From Akkermansia sp. RCC_12PD (GTDB lineage: Bacteria; Verrucomicrobiota; Verrucomicrobiia; Verrucomicrobiales; Akkermansiaceae), in assembly GCF_036417355.1 (NCBI RefSeq), contig NZ_CP143889.1:1736001-1800000 (forward strand): DNA of 64,000 bases, written 5' to 3'. Positions 48,044-56,886 of this stretch are shown here, piece by piece; the first letter of the stretch is position 1; each line of letters opens with the position of its first letter. A program made the position numbers and the translations under genes. Under the pieces are notes generated by a model, which worked only from the letters and a program-made list of their open reading frames with translations, had not been told where the DNA came from and searched no databases.

Positions 48044-48892
48044 ATGACCATGAAATTGCTTCAGTCCTTCATCTTATCATGTGCCGCTGCACTGGTGTGC
48101 GGTTTCCTGCCGCAGGCTGCGGCCCAGGTTGAACCCCCTGCTGCGGAGGGGTGGGAAGCGGCTCCTCCTGTTCCCAGGCCCGGTTTGGAAAGCCTGCAGG
48201 TAACCCTACTGATCCGCCAGATGGTGCTTGACGAGTATGACGGCTCGGGAACGGGCGTTTTGTCGGAACAGGACAAGGCCCGGCTGGTGAAGGATGCTCG
48301 CGCCGCACGCCAGGAGGCCCGGAGAAAATTCTTGATGCAGTTTGACAAGGATGGCGACGGAAAACTTTCCCCTGAGGAATACAAGGCATTCCGGGAACAT
48401 GTGGAAAAGTTCCGCAGGGACCGCGGCGGAGAAGAAGGCCCGGACAAGCGCCGTGCTGGAGGCCCTCCCCCTCCTCCTCCTCCTCCCGGAATGGAACCGG
48501 GCGTGTCCATGGTGGAAATCAGAACGCCGGGGAAGAAGCGCTTCATGGTGGCGCCGGGCCTCTTTCTGCTGACCAGGAACATGCTTTTGAAGAAGTATGA
48601 CGCCAATGGAAACGGGCGCATTGACCCGGAGGAACATGCTCTTGTCATGAAAGATGCTGCCGTGCTGTACCAGGCCAGACTGAAGGAAATGATGGACCTT
48701 TACGACCTGGACAAGGACGGCACGCTCAGTCCCGTGGAAAAGGAGCAGGCCCTTGCCAATAGTCACCGGGACAGCCCTCTGTATTCCATGGAAGAGCCGG
48801 ACGACATAGATTTGTTTATCAGGGCGAATATTAGCGAGGTCCTGCTGTTGGAGGCTCCGGTGAACGGAGGGCAGGAGGAAGAATCGGAATAA
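48044..48892 (+). CDS. Secreted EF-hand protein
   Basis: 282 residues from MTMKLLQSFILSCAAALV (a further in-frame ATG is at 48026). Signal peptide ends near QAAAQ. Canonical EF-hand loops are seen: DKDGDGKLSPEE (about residue 110), DANGNGRIDPEE and DLDKDGTLSPVE, plus a degenerate first one (YDGSGTGVLSEQD). A Pro-rich segment (about 145-155) separates two EF pairs. Ca2+ binding outside the cytoplasm is likely; EF-hand secreted proteins are common in Verrucomicrobia and Planctomycetes. Partner unknown. Confidence 0.82.
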   Translation: MTMKLLQSFILSCAAALVCGFLPQAAAQVEPPAAEGWEAAPPVPRPGLESLQVTLLIRQMVLDEYDGSGTGVLSEQDKARLVKDARAARQEARRKFLMQFDKDGDGKLSPEEYKAFREHVEKFRRDRGGEEGPDKRRAGGPPPPPPPPGMEPGVSMVEIRTPGKKRFMVAPGLFLLTRNMLLKKYDANGNGRIDPEEHALVMKDAAVLYQARLKEMMDLYDLDKDGTLSPVEKEQALANSHRDSPLYSMEEPDDIDLFIRANISEVLLLEAPVNGGQEEESE

Positions 48893-48904
48893 CTCGGTTT
48901 CACC

Positions 48905-49804
48905 ATGGAGCAGCCGCTGGAACCGGAACGGGCCTTTTTGCAGTATTTGGAGGTGGAAAAACAGGCATCCCCGCATACTGTTGAGGTTTATGCCCGCGCC
49001 CTGCGCCAGTTCCGGACATGGGCCGGCGCTTCTTTTACGGCGTGGGAAGCCTGCACGGCTGAACAGATGAGGGACTGGCTGTTCCAGGAATTGAAGGATG
49101 ATGCTGCTACGGCGTCCATTCGCCTGCGTTTTGCCGCCCTGCGCAGTTTTTACCTGTTCATGATGCGGCGTTGCGGACTGGAGGCCAGTCCGATGACGGG
49201 CGTTTCCCTGCCCAGAAAGAAAAAAAGCCTGCCCGTTTTCCTGACCATCAACCAGATGGTGGAATTGCTGGAATTGCCGTACAAGGTACCGGTGCCTCCC
49301 AACGCCCCGGGGTGGCTGCCTTACCGGGATGCTGCTATTCTGGAACTCTTCTATTCCTGCGGCATGCGGTTGAGCGAACTTGTCGGCTTGGACGTCAACA
49401 GCGTGGACCACCGATTCCGCGGGGTGCGCGTGATGGGGAAGGGGCGCAAGGAGAGGATTCTGCCTGTGGGTGCTCCCGCTCTGTCCGCCCTGGAAACGTA
49501 TGCTTCCATGGCCGGGCTGCCGAAGAATTCCCCCCTCTTCGTTTCCCGCATAGGCACCCGCCTCAGCGCCCGTGCCGTGCAGATGATGCTGGACAAATAC
49601 GTAAAGCTTTCCTCCATCCCGTTCCCTATTTCCCCCCATAAAATCCGGCATACCTTCGCCACGCATATTCTGGATGCCGGGGCGGACCTGCGTTCCGTCC
49701 AGGAACTGCTGGGCCACGCTTCCCTCTCCACTACCCAGATATACACCCATGTGACGCGCGCCAGAATGGCGGAGGTTTACAGGCAGGCGCACCCACGGGC
49801 ATGA
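48905..49804 (+). CDS. XerC/XerD-type tyrosine recombinase
   Basis: 299 residues, the Xer length. N-terminal SAM-like core-binding domain (FLQYLEVEKQASPHTVEVYA). Catalytic set: Arg in YSCGMRLSELVGL, Lys in VMGKGRKERILPVG, HxxR in PHKIRHTFATHILDAGADL, His in LGHASLSTTQIYTHV, with the final Tyr in that stretch. Xer proteins resolve chromosome dimers at dif. It follows the EF-hand gene by 12 bp and no integrase-like mobile context is visible, so a housekeeping role is likelier than phage integration. Assignment to XerC or XerD is open. Confidence 0.9.
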   Translation: MEQPLEPERAFLQYLEVEKQASPHTVEVYARALRQFRTWAGASFTAWEACTAEQMRDWLFQELKDDAATASIRLRFAALRSFYLFMMRRCGLEASPMTGVSLPRKKKSLPVFLTINQMVELLELPYKVPVPPNAPGWLPYRDAAILELFYSCGMRLSELVGLDVNSVDHRFRGVRVMGKGRKERILPVGAPALSALETYASMAGLPKNSPLFVSRIGTRLSARAVQMMLDKYVKLSSIPFPISPHKIRHTFATHILDAGADLRSVQELLGHASLSTTQIYTHVTRARMAEVYRQAHPRA

Positions 49805-49822
49805 TTTTCACTTTTCTCGTTC

Positions 49823-50446
49823 ATGGAAGAACTCATCTTTGCAGGAATTCTGCTGCTTTCACAGGCTTCTCCCGGTCCCGACCAGGCTTTCGTCACCAGA
49901 AGCACGCTGGCGTACGGATTTGGAGCCGGGGTGATGGCCGCCCTGGGCATCGGCACGGGCGTGGTGGCGCATGCCGCGCTGGCGTGTACGGTAGGGGCCT
50001 CCGTCTTTCACAGTCCGCTGGGTCTGGCGCTTTTCTGCCTGGCTTCCTGCTGGATGCTGTACCTGGCCTGGAAAATATGGCCCCGCGGCGGGAAGCCCTC
50101 CGTCCCGGCGGGGGACAGCTTGCCGCCGGCCTCCTCCATTTACCGGGACGCCCTGCTGACTAATCTGATGAATCCCAAGGCCACTTTCTTCTTCGTGGCT
50201 TTGTCCTCCCCTCTGCTGGAGAAGAACCATTCCGTGTCCTACGCCTTCTTCATCGGGATGCTCATCGTGGTTACGGGCACGGTGGGGTGGATACTCTGGG
50301 CGCTGGTATTCCGCTGGCATCCCATCCGGATTTTTTATGACCGCCATGCCAATTGGGTGGACGCCGCCTTGTCCCTGGCGCTTGCCGGATTCGGCTTCAG
50401 CATGCTGTACTCCTTCGGGCGTATGGCTGTGGAAAGTTTTCCGTAA
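49823..50446 (+). CDS. LysE/RhtB-family amino-acid exporter
   Basis: 207 residues with six predicted helices. The family motif near the N-terminus is seen as SQASPGPDQAFVTRSTLAYG, followed by GFGAGVMAALGIGTGVVAHA and NLMNPKATFFFVAL. These proteins export amino acids or related solutes by proton antiport. Substrate unknown. It starts 18 bp after the Xer gene. Confidence 0.9.
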   Translation: MEELIFAGILLLSQASPGPDQAFVTRSTLAYGFGAGVMAALGIGTGVVAHAALACTVGASVFHSPLGLALFCLASCWMLYLAWKIWPRGGKPSVPAGDSLPPASSIYRDALLTNLMNPKATFFFVALSSPLLEKNHSVSYAFFIGMLIVVTGTVGWILWALVFRWHPIRIFYDRHANWVDAALSLALAGFGFSMLYSFGRMAVESFP

Positions 50447-50497
50447 TGAAGGGAAGAAGGGGTGCAAAGGTTTTTTTGCTGGAAAATAACTCTGGTG

Positions 50498-50526
50498 TTG
50501 ACAATGATCCCATTATATCGCATACA
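50498..50526 (+). promoter_or_regulatory. Putative sigma-70 promoter of rpsP
   Basis: A perfect -35 TTGACA (50498-50503), 17-bp spacer and CATACA as -10. The leader to rpsP would be about 85 nt. Confidence 0.55.
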
Positions 50527-50614
50527 TCTGCACCCGCAATGGGAAGCTGACCGTGCACGCATGCGAGCGACAAACCGCGGGAGTTCTCATTAACATCTTT
50601 TATTTAAAATTGAT

Positions 50615-50857
50615 ATGGCAGTAGCAATCAGACTCAACCGTCAGGGTTCCAAGGACCGTCCTTACTATAAAATCGTAGTGGTAGACAGCCGCGCTCGCCG
50701 CGACGGCCGTTACATCGAACAGGTAGGCACCTATGATCCCATGCAGGAAGGCGTCAACTACACCATCGACCTGGAAAAGGTTGACAAGTGGCTTTCCAAC
50801 GGCGCCCAGCCGTCTGAAACGGTGAACTCCATGATCCGCAAGGCCCGCAAGGCCTGA
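50615..50857 (+). CDS. rpsP: 30S ribosomal protein S16
   Basis: 80 residues: [57 protein letters not shown]. It stabilises the 30S body. It usually leads an operon with rimM, trmD and rplS; here it stands alone between its promoter and terminator. Confidence 0.97.
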   Translation: MAVAIRLNRQGSKDRPYYKIVVVDSRARRDGRYIEQVGTYDPMQEGVNYTIDLEKVDKWLSNGAQPSETVNSMIRKARKA

Positions 50858-50883
50858 GCCGCATAACCGTTCAGCTTTCCCTG

Positions 50884-50916
50884 AAGGCGTTCCTCCTGTG
50901 AGGATCGCCTTTTGTT
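50884..50916 (+). terminator. Intrinsic terminator after rpsP
   Basis: AAGGCGTTCCTC pairs with GAGGATCGCCTT (one mismatch), followed by TTGTTGTTT. Confidence 0.75.
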
Positions 50917-50979
50917 GTTTCTTGCAAAAGGAGGGAAAGCCCCTGGGGGAAGCTCACAGAAAAGGAATACGCAACCGTA

Positions 50980-51528
50980 TCAGCGTGAACGGAACACCCG
51001 GGCGGATTCAAGGATGCCGAAAGTGATCTCGTGAATGTGGAGGTTGGCCGTATCTATGGTGAGATGGGCCGTTTCCTGATAAAAGGGAAGACGTTCGTCC
51101 ATAAGACGTGCAAGCACCCCCCTGGGGTCCGGAGCTTGCAGCAGTGGGCGGTTGGAACAGCGGGAAATGCGCTGGTACAGAGTATTCACATCCGTATGAA
51201 GCCAGACCACGAACCCCAGTTCCTTCAGCAGTTTCCGGTTCTCCGGGCGGATGGTGATGCCGCCGCCTGTGGAAATGATGCGGCTGTGCCTGCTGCCGGA
51301 CTGCATTTGGCGCAGGACGCCGGTTTCCAGGTCACGGAAGTGGGATTCTCCGTGAGTCTTGAAAATCTGCGGAATGCTCATGCCCGCCTGCTGCTCGATT
51401 AGTTGGTCCGTATCTGTAAAGCGCAGATTCGTTTCCCGATGCAATTCCTTCCCGATGGTCGTTTTGCCGCACCCCATCAGCCCGATCAGGATGATGTTAG
51501 GCAGGGGGGGGCGCACCGGGTCCTTCAT
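50980..51528 (-). CDS. aroK: Shikimate kinase
   Basis: 182 residues. Walker A is GLMGCGKTTIG; the shikimate-binding Asp is in DTDQLIEQQ, the Arg in ESHFRDLETG, and the Gly-rich strand in STGGGITIRPENR; the LID region is in SNRPLLQAPDPRG. It phosphorylates shikimate in aromatic amino-acid synthesis. Isolated leftward gene facing the rpsP terminator. aroK versus aroL naming is conventional. Confidence 0.93.
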   Translation of the reverse strand: MKDPVRPPLPNIILIGLMGCGKTTIGKELHRETNLRFTDTDQLIEQQAGMSIPQIFKTHGESHFRDLETGVLRQMQSGSRHSRIISTGGGITIRPENRKLLKELGFVVWLHTDVNTLYQRISRCSNRPLLQAPDPRGVLARLMDERLPFYQETAHLTIDTANLHIHEITFGILESARVFRSR

Positions 51529-51659
51529 ACCCCAAGTGTACTCAATCCGCCCGCTTGAGAAAACAACTTTTTAGCCGTATGCCCTTTTCCGGCCCGTAGG
51601 AAGGGCAGGGGATGATGTCTGGCTTGACGCAGGAGCATCCTTCAGGCAAGGATAGGGCC

Positions 51660-52706
51660 ATGCAAACCGACATATTCGAGGTGGATCCCCTTTCAGACAA
51701 CCGCAAGCTGTATGTCCGCGCGGCTGAAGCGCTGGCGGCGGGTGCTCTGGTGGGGATTCCCACGGAAACCGTTTACGGCCTGGGGGCGGATGCCCTGAAT
51801 CCCGATGCGGTGGCTAAAATTTTTGAAGTCAAGGGACGCCCTTCTTTCGACCCGCTCATCATTCATGTGCATCATGGGAAAGAAATCGAGAAATACACGA
51901 ACATTCCAGAAGAACTTCGGGAACTGGTGCACACCCTGGCATCCAAATTCTGGCCGGGGCCTTTGACCATGGTTTTGCCGAAAGCGGATATTATTCCGGA
52001 CATCGTCACCAGCGGGTTGCCTACGGTGGCCGTGCGGGTAAGCGCCCATCCGGCGATGCGCGGCGTGGCCAAGGCTTTGGGGAGGCCCGTAGCAGCGCCC
52101 AGCGCCAACAGGTTCGGCCACATTAGCCCTACTTCCGCCTCTGCGGTGGAAAAGGAGCTGGGCGGCAGCATTGAAATGATCCTGGATGCCGGTGCCTGTT
52201 CCGAAGGACTGGAAAGCACCATCGTGCGGCCCATGATGGACGACAAGGGAAAGCCTGCCCTGGAATTGCTCCGTGAAGGACCCGTCACCAGGGAACAGTT
52301 CAGGAACATGGTGAAGATTATCCGCCGCAAGCCCTCTTCCAGTCCCGTGTCGGAAGCCGTCCCGGCAGATGCTCCCGGCCAGCTCGCCAGTCATTACGCG
52401 CCGCGCAAGCCCATGATGTTGCTGGAGCCCGGCATGGAGTTCACGCCTGTGGAGGGAGTGCGCTACGGCCTGCTTTCCTACGAAGGCACGTCCGACCTGG
52501 CCCAGGAGGGAAACTGGGCTGAGGTGGTGGCCATGAGCCCCGGCAGCGGCCGTCTGGCGGAAGCCGCCGTACGCCTGTTCGCCCTCATGAGGCAGATGGA
52601 TGAAAAGGGGGCCATTGACGTCATTGTGGCGGAACCCGTTCCGGAAGCGGGACTGGGCCGCGCCATCATGGACCGCCTGCGCCGGGCCTCCGCCGCCAGG
52701 GAATAA
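51660..52706 (+). CDS. Threonylcarbamoyl-AMP synthase, Sua5 type
   Basis: 348 residues from MQTDIFEVDPLSDNR (an in-frame ATG at 51612 is possible). YrdC-like domain: GALVGIPTETVYGLGADALN, FEVKGRPSFDPLIIHV, KFWPGPLTMVLPKA, RPVAAPSANRFGHISPTSA. The long C-terminal Sua5 domain follows (APGQLASHYAPRKPMMLLEP), which distinguishes it from short TsaC. It makes the activated threonylcarbamoyl group for t6A37 of ANN-decoding tRNAs. Confidence 0.94.
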   Translation: MQTDIFEVDPLSDNRKLYVRAAEALAAGALVGIPTETVYGLGADALNPDAVAKIFEVKGRPSFDPLIIHVHHGKEIEKYTNIPEELRELVHTLASKFWPGPLTMVLPKADIIPDIVTSGLPTVAVRVSAHPAMRGVAKALGRPVAAPSANRFGHISPTSASAVEKELGGSIEMILDAGACSEGLESTIVRPMMDDKGKPALELLREGPVTREQFRNMVKIIRRKPSSSPVSEAVPADAPGQLASHYAPRKPMMLLEPGMEFTPVEGVRYGLLSYEGTSDLAQEGNWAEVVAMSPGSGRLAEAAVRLFALMRQMDEKGAIDVIVAEPVPEAGLGRAIMDRLRRASAARE

Positions 52707-52761
52707 TCTGTTCAACCCCCCTGCAAAATGGTAAACAACCTGACGACTTCTTTTTGATGCC

Positions 52762-53106
52762 ATGTCTTCCACGCTGTTTGAAAAAATTTGTGCCAGGGAA
52801 ATTCCTGCGGACATTGTCTATCAGGACGATCAGTGCGTCTGCTTCCGGGACATCGGTCCCCAGGCTCCCACGCATCTGCTGCTCGTTCCCCGCAAGCCCA
52901 TTCCACGCCTGTCCCTGGCCGATGAAGGGGATGGTGCCCTGCTGGGCCACATGATGCTGGCCGCAGGCAAAATCGCCCGCAGCCTGGGTATTGATGAATC
53001 CGGCTTTCGTCTCGTTATCAATAACGGCCCCGACGCCGGAGAGGCCGTTCCGCATTTGCACATGCACATCCTGGCCGGGAGAAAGCTGGAATGGCCTCCC
53101 GGCTAG
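52762..53106 (+). CDS. HIT-family nucleotide-binding hydrolase (Hint-like)
   Basis: 114 residues, the size of HinT. N-terminal IFEKICAREIPADIVYQDD-type sequence (LFEKICAREIPADIVYQDD), then APTHLLLVPRKPIPRLSLAD, and the histidine triad AVPHLHMHILAGRKLEWPPG. Hint proteins hydrolyse AMP-lysine-type phosphoramidates. Head of a rightward group leading to DUF177-rpmF-plsX. Confidence 0.93.
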   Translation: MSSTLFEKICAREIPADIVYQDDQCVCFRDIGPQAPTHLLLVPRKPIPRLSLADEGDGALLGHMMLAAGKIARSLGIDESGFRLVINNGPDAGEAVPHLHMHILAGRKLEWPPG

Positions 53107-53224
53107 GCCGCAGGAACTTTCTCTCTTTCCGGACGCCGGAGCGCACGTGTCATTCCTGCTTCTGCGGATGCGCGTGCCGCCCTGTCTGCTTGTCAGGTAC
53201 GGAATCAGCCTGTAAGATGCATTT

Positions 53225-53716
53225 ATGAAAAGATTGCTGGTAGAACTTGAGAATTTGCCGGAAGCGGGGAAAAAATACAGCGGGGAGCTGGATTCGGAAA
53301 TCTTCGGCATAGATGATGAAGAAGTCACGTCCATCGGGCCGCTTGCCTTTGACTTGCAGGTTCAGAGGTTTGAAAATGAACTGTTCGTGAGAGGAAAAAT
53401 TTCCGCTCCCTTCAAATTCCGTTGCGTCCGCTGCCTGGGTCACTTTGACTACGTGGTGGAAGTGGAGGATTTTGCATCTTCTTTTGAAATTGACAATCAA
53501 ACGGTTGTAGATGTATCTGATGCCATGAGGGAAGAAATCGTGCTGGACTTTCCTGCATACCCGAAATGTGCGGACGGCGGCATGGAAAACGACTGTATGG
53601 CGAAAACTCCGTATTTTGGAGTGGACAAACAGGGGCAAACGGGTGTAAACAGTCCTGCCCCGATTGAAAACAGCGGCGTGTGGGACGCCCTCAATGAACT
53701 GGGGGACCAGCATTAA
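53225..53716 (+). CDS. DUF177 (YceD-like) protein
   Basis: 163 residues. The DUF177 pattern is visible: [40 protein letters not shown], the conserved Cys pair (CVRC), and a C-terminal [15 protein letters not shown]. The gene almost always precedes rpmF, as here (24 bp gap), and homologues are linked to 23S rRNA accumulation or 50S assembly. Mechanism not established. Confidence 0.9.
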   Translation: MKRLLVELENLPEAGKKYSGELDSEIFGIDDEEVTSIGPLAFDLQVQRFENELFVRGKISAPFKFRCVRCLGHFDYVVEVEDFASSFEIDNQTVVDVSDAMREEIVLDFPAYPKCADGGMENDCMAKTPYFGVDKQGQTGVNSPAPIENSGVWDALNELGDQH

Positions 53717-53739
53717 TCACCTTTTTACCAACTAAAATT

Positions 53740-53931
53740 ATGGCAGCACCAAAGCGCAGAACGTCCAAGATGAAGCAGCGTACCCGCCTTGCCGCCCAGG
53801 CATGGCGTGCTCCGAAGCTTCGCAAATGCCAGAATTGCGGCAGCAGCATCCCCGGTCATACCGCTTGTCCGAGTTGCGGCACCTACACGACTCGTTCCGG
53901 CAAGGAAATCGTGGTGAAGGCGGAAGCCTGA
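53740..53931 (+). CDS. rpmF: 50S ribosomal protein L32
   Basis: 63 residues: [20 protein letters not shown], then a zinc ribbon [20 protein letters not shown] with all four Cys (a C+ form). It is followed by plsX, the common linkage of ribosome and membrane-lipid synthesis. Confidence 0.97.
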   Translation: MAAPKRRTSKMKQRTRLAAQAWRAPKLRKCQNCGSSIPGHTACPSCGTYTTRSGKEIVVKAEA

Positions 53932-53996
53932 GCCTGCGATCCTGAACAACTTTAAAAAATTTTCCGCCGTACCGCGGCGTAATGATTTTGAACCCT

Positions 53997-54024
53997 CAGC
54001 CGCTTTTGCTTCGCAAAGCGGCTG
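53997..54024 (+). promoter_or_regulatory. Stem-loop between rpmF and plsX
   Basis: CAGCCGCTTT and AAAGCGGCTG form a perfect ten-base-pair stem with an eight-base loop containing TGCTTCGC. No T run follows, so it looks like a processing or mRNA-stability element more than a terminator. It lies 55 bp before the plsX start. Confidence 0.5.
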
Positions 54025-54078
54025 AACTTGCTTGAAGCGGAGTGTTTTTCTGCTAACATATTTCTTCAACAAATACGT

Positions 54079-55128
54079 ATGAAGATTGCACTGGATGTGA
54101 TGGGCGGCGACAATGCGCCCGATATTAACATGGACGGGGCGAAACGGGCCCTGCAGGACTTCCCCCTCATTGAAAAAATCTATCTCGTAGGCAGGGAGGA
54201 TATGGTGCGCAATTCCTGCGACCGCTGGGGCTTGTCCGGCCCGCGTGTGGAGATCGTGCCCGCGGCGGAAGTAGTGGAAATGAATGAATCCGGTCTGATG
54301 GCCGTCCGGCAGAAGAAAAACTCTTCCATGTCCGTCTCCGTGGATCTTGTCAAATCAGGGGATGCGGATGCTGTTGTCAGCGCCGGCAACACGGGAGCGG
54401 CCGTAGCGGCCGCCACCATTAAGCTCCGTCTGCTCAACGGAGTGGAACGCGCCGGAATCGTGACGCAGCTTCCCAATGAATTCGGAGTCTGTAATGTGAC
54501 GGACACCGGCGCCAACCCGGATGCCAAGCCCCGGCATCTGGTGGGATATGCCGTTATGGCCGGCATTCTGGCACGCACCGTTTATGGCAAGCCCGTGCCG
54601 AAAGTGGGTATCATGAGCAACGGGTCCGAGGATGAAAAAGGAACGGATTTCACCAAAGGCACTTTTGCATTGCTGAAGCATCTGGAGGAGCGCGGCGTGC
54701 TCCCCTTTGAATTTGTGGGCAATGTGGAAGGCCACGATCTCTTTGAGCACGAAATAGACGTAGTTCTGACGGACGGATTTACCGGCAATGTTCTGCTGAA
54801 AACCTGTGAAGCCACGGCCAAGGCATTTGGCAAATGGCTTAAAATGGAACTCCAGGCGAATCCCCTCCGGATGATGGGAGCGGCCTGTGCGTCCGGGGCG
54901 TTCCGGGCCATGAAGACGCGCCTCTCTGCGGATGCCGTAGGCGGCAGCCCCCTGCTGGGAGTGAAGGGCGTCACCATCATCGCGCACGGCAGTTCCTCCC
55001 CCGTAGCCATCCGCAATGCCTTGCGCGTTTCCATGGAAATGGTGCATACGGGTGTCAATCCCCTCATTGAAGAGGAGATGGCCAAACTGGGTACCATTCC
55101 GGAAATCTCGGAAGTGTACCCCAAATAA
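54079..55128 (+). CDS. plsX: Phosphate acyltransferase PlsX
   Basis: 349 residues from MKIALDVMGGDNAPDINMDG, the family start (the frame is open to 54028). Seen: AVVSAGNTGAAVAAATIKLR, NEFGVCNVTDTGANPDAKPR, GIMSNGSEDEKGTDFTKGT, DVVLTDGFTGNVLLKTCEAT, GSSSPVAIRNALR. It makes acyl-phosphate from acyl-ACP for PlsY in phospholipid synthesis. fabH, the common next gene, is replaced by an HD hydrolase 6 bp downstream. Confidence 0.96.
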   Translation: MKIALDVMGGDNAPDINMDGAKRALQDFPLIEKIYLVGREDMVRNSCDRWGLSGPRVEIVPAAEVVEMNESGLMAVRQKKNSSMSVSVDLVKSGDADAVVSAGNTGAAVAAATIKLRLLNGVERAGIVTQLPNEFGVCNVTDTGANPDAKPRHLVGYAVMAGILARTVYGKPVPKVGIMSNGSEDEKGTDFTKGTFALLKHLEERGVLPFEFVGNVEGHDLFEHEIDVVLTDGFTGNVLLKTCEATAKAFGKWLKMELQANPLRMMGAACASGAFRAMKTRLSADAVGGSPLLGVKGVTIIAHGSSSPVAIRNALRVSMEMVHTGVNPLIEEEMAKLGTIPEISEVYPK

Positions 55129-55134
55129 TCAATC

Positions 55135-56886
55135 ATGTTTCATCTTTTGAAAAAAAACGCCGCGGCGGAAGAAGGCAAGGGACCGGAAACGGTTGCCGGA
55201 GTCCAGCATACCCCGGGCGACCGCCTGGATTCCAATCCCGTGGTTTCCGTTGCCTTGTGCGTCCTGGTTTTCATTATCCTGCAATGGATGGGCAGTTACA
55301 GTCCGCATTGGGGCAGGTCCTTGTGGCACCATGTTTCCGAGGCTTTTCTGCTTTTTTCCGTGACGCTGGCATTAATGCCCATGTATTGGCTCTGTGCCGG
55401 GTCCCAGCGCAAAAAAAATAAAACTTTTGTAGTTACTTGGGGCACTGTTCTGGTGCAATTGCTCTTCTTCGGACTTATTCGTCACGTGACGTCGGGCATC
55501 ACGTCCGACATAGGCAATGAGCTTCTCTACCTGCCTTACATGATGGCTCCGCTGATTGTGACGGTGCTTCTGGGGCCGCTGCTGGGAATGTTCGCCACCA
55601 TCAGCATCTGCATGCTCGGCGGCTTCTTTATACTGCCTGAGCAATACATGCCGGAAAAACAGGTCCAGTTCTGGATCTTGAGTTCCCTGTCCGGCATGCT
55701 CACGGTACTTCTTACGCACAACTTGAGAAATCGTGCCCAATTGTTGCGGGCGGGATTCTTTGTAGGATTGCTCATCATGGTGCTGAGCTGCATCATGGGA
55801 GTGGTCAACCTCCAGGCGTGGGATTCCGACCTGGTGGGCGTACTGGTATGCGTAGCGGTATCCTTCGGCATCAGCATGCTCACCAGCGTGCTGATCAGCG
55901 GGGTGCTTCCCATCATAGAGGGTGTCTTTAAAATCATCACTCCCATCTCCTGGCTGGAAATGGCGGATATGAACCGTCCCCTCATGAAGCGTCTGCAAAT
56001 GGAGGCGCCGGGAACCTTCCACCATTGCCTGATGGTTGCCCAGCTTGCGGAAGCTGCGGCCGAGGCCATCGGTGCCAACCCCATCGAATGCCGGGTGGCG
56101 GCCTACTACCATGACATCGGCAAGGTGCAGAATCCCCTTTATTTCATTGAAAACATCATGGACGGCCCCAATCCCCATGATGAACTCACGCCCAGCATGA
56201 GCGCCCGCATCATCATTGACCATGTCAGTGACGGTGTGGAAATGGCCAGGGCCAACAACCTGCCGCGGCCTTTGGTGGATGCCATCGAACAGCACCACGG
56301 CACATCCCTGGCATACTTCTTCTATCGGAAAGCCCTTCAATACCGTGACGAAATCCTGAGCAGGGTGGAAAGCGGACTCGCCTCTCCGGATGATGTTCCG
56401 GAAGTGGTGGAATCCAACTTCCGCTACAAGGGACCGAATCCGCAAAGCAAGGAGACGGGCATCGTCAGCCTGGCGGATATTGTGGAAAGCGCTACGCGCT
56501 CCATGGGCAGGGTTTCCTGCGAGGAAATGCAGAAAAAAGTGGATGACCTGCTCAAGCAGAGAGTAGTGGACGGTCATTTGGATGACAGCGGTCTTACCTT
56601 CGGAGACCTTAAGAAAATCCGGAATAGTTTCATTCAGACGCTGAAAAGCATCCATCACAACCGTATTGCGTATCCTTCCCCTGCCCATAGTCCGGAAGCA
56701 AAAATAGAAAAAAACTCGAAAACTCCCGAGCAGGAAGATTCCGAGAAACAGGAAGGAAAGACGCAAGAAGGCGAATCTTCTCCCGGCATCATGGAATTGC
56801 CGGATGACGCCGTCGGCGCGAAAAATGCTGAAAAACCGGAAGAGGAAAAGCCAGGGAAAGAGGAAAAGGATGAACCCGCATCTTGA
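55135..56886 (+). CDS. PgpH-like membrane HD-domain phosphohydrolase
   Basis: 583 residues. About seven membrane helices occupy residues 38-265. The HD domain (about 300-480) has the metal motifs TFHHCLMVAQ, YYHDIGKVQNPLYF, NPHDELTPSMSARII and IEQHHGTSLAYFFYRKA, the pattern of PgpH-type c-di-AMP phosphodiesterases. The large extracellular 7TMR-HDED domain of typical PgpH is missing. A long Glu/Lys tail (about 505-583) ends the protein. pgpH-ybeY adjacency is widespread, and ybeY overlaps here by 17 bp. Substrate assignment is inferred. Confidence 0.88.
   Translation: MFHLLKKNAAAEEGKGPETVAGVQHTPGDRLDSNPVVSVALCVLVFIILQWMGSYSPHWGRSLWHHVSEAFLLFSVTLALMPMYWLCAGSQRKKNKTFVVTWGTVLVQLLFFGLIRHVTSGITSDIGNELLYLPYMMAPLIVTVLLGPLLGMFATISICMLGGFFILPEQYMPEKQVQFWILSSLSGMLTVLLTHNLRNRAQLLRAGFFVGLLIMVLSCIMGVVNLQAWDSDLVGVLVCVAVSFGISMLTSVLISGVLPIIEGVFKIITPISWLEMADMNRPLMKRLQMEAPGTFHHCLMVAQLAEAAAEAIGANPIECRVAAYYHDIGKVQNPLYFIENIMDGPNPHDELTPSMSARIIIDHVSDGVEMARANNLPRPLVDAIEQHHGTSLAYFFYRKALQYRDEILSRVESGLASPDDVPEVVESNFRYKGPNPQSKETGIVSLADIVESATRSMGRVSCEEMQKKVDDLLKQRVVDGHLDDSGLTFGDLKKIRNSFIQTLKSIHHNRIAYPSPAHSPEAKIEKNSKTPEQEDSEKQEGKTQEGESSPGIMELPDDAVGAKNAEKPEEEKPGKEEKDEPAS

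Noticed and set aside
48905-49804. Xer-type recombinase as a phage or island integrase
   Set aside because: Length, motifs and housekeeping neighbours fit XerC/XerD; no att-like repeats or mobile genes nearby.
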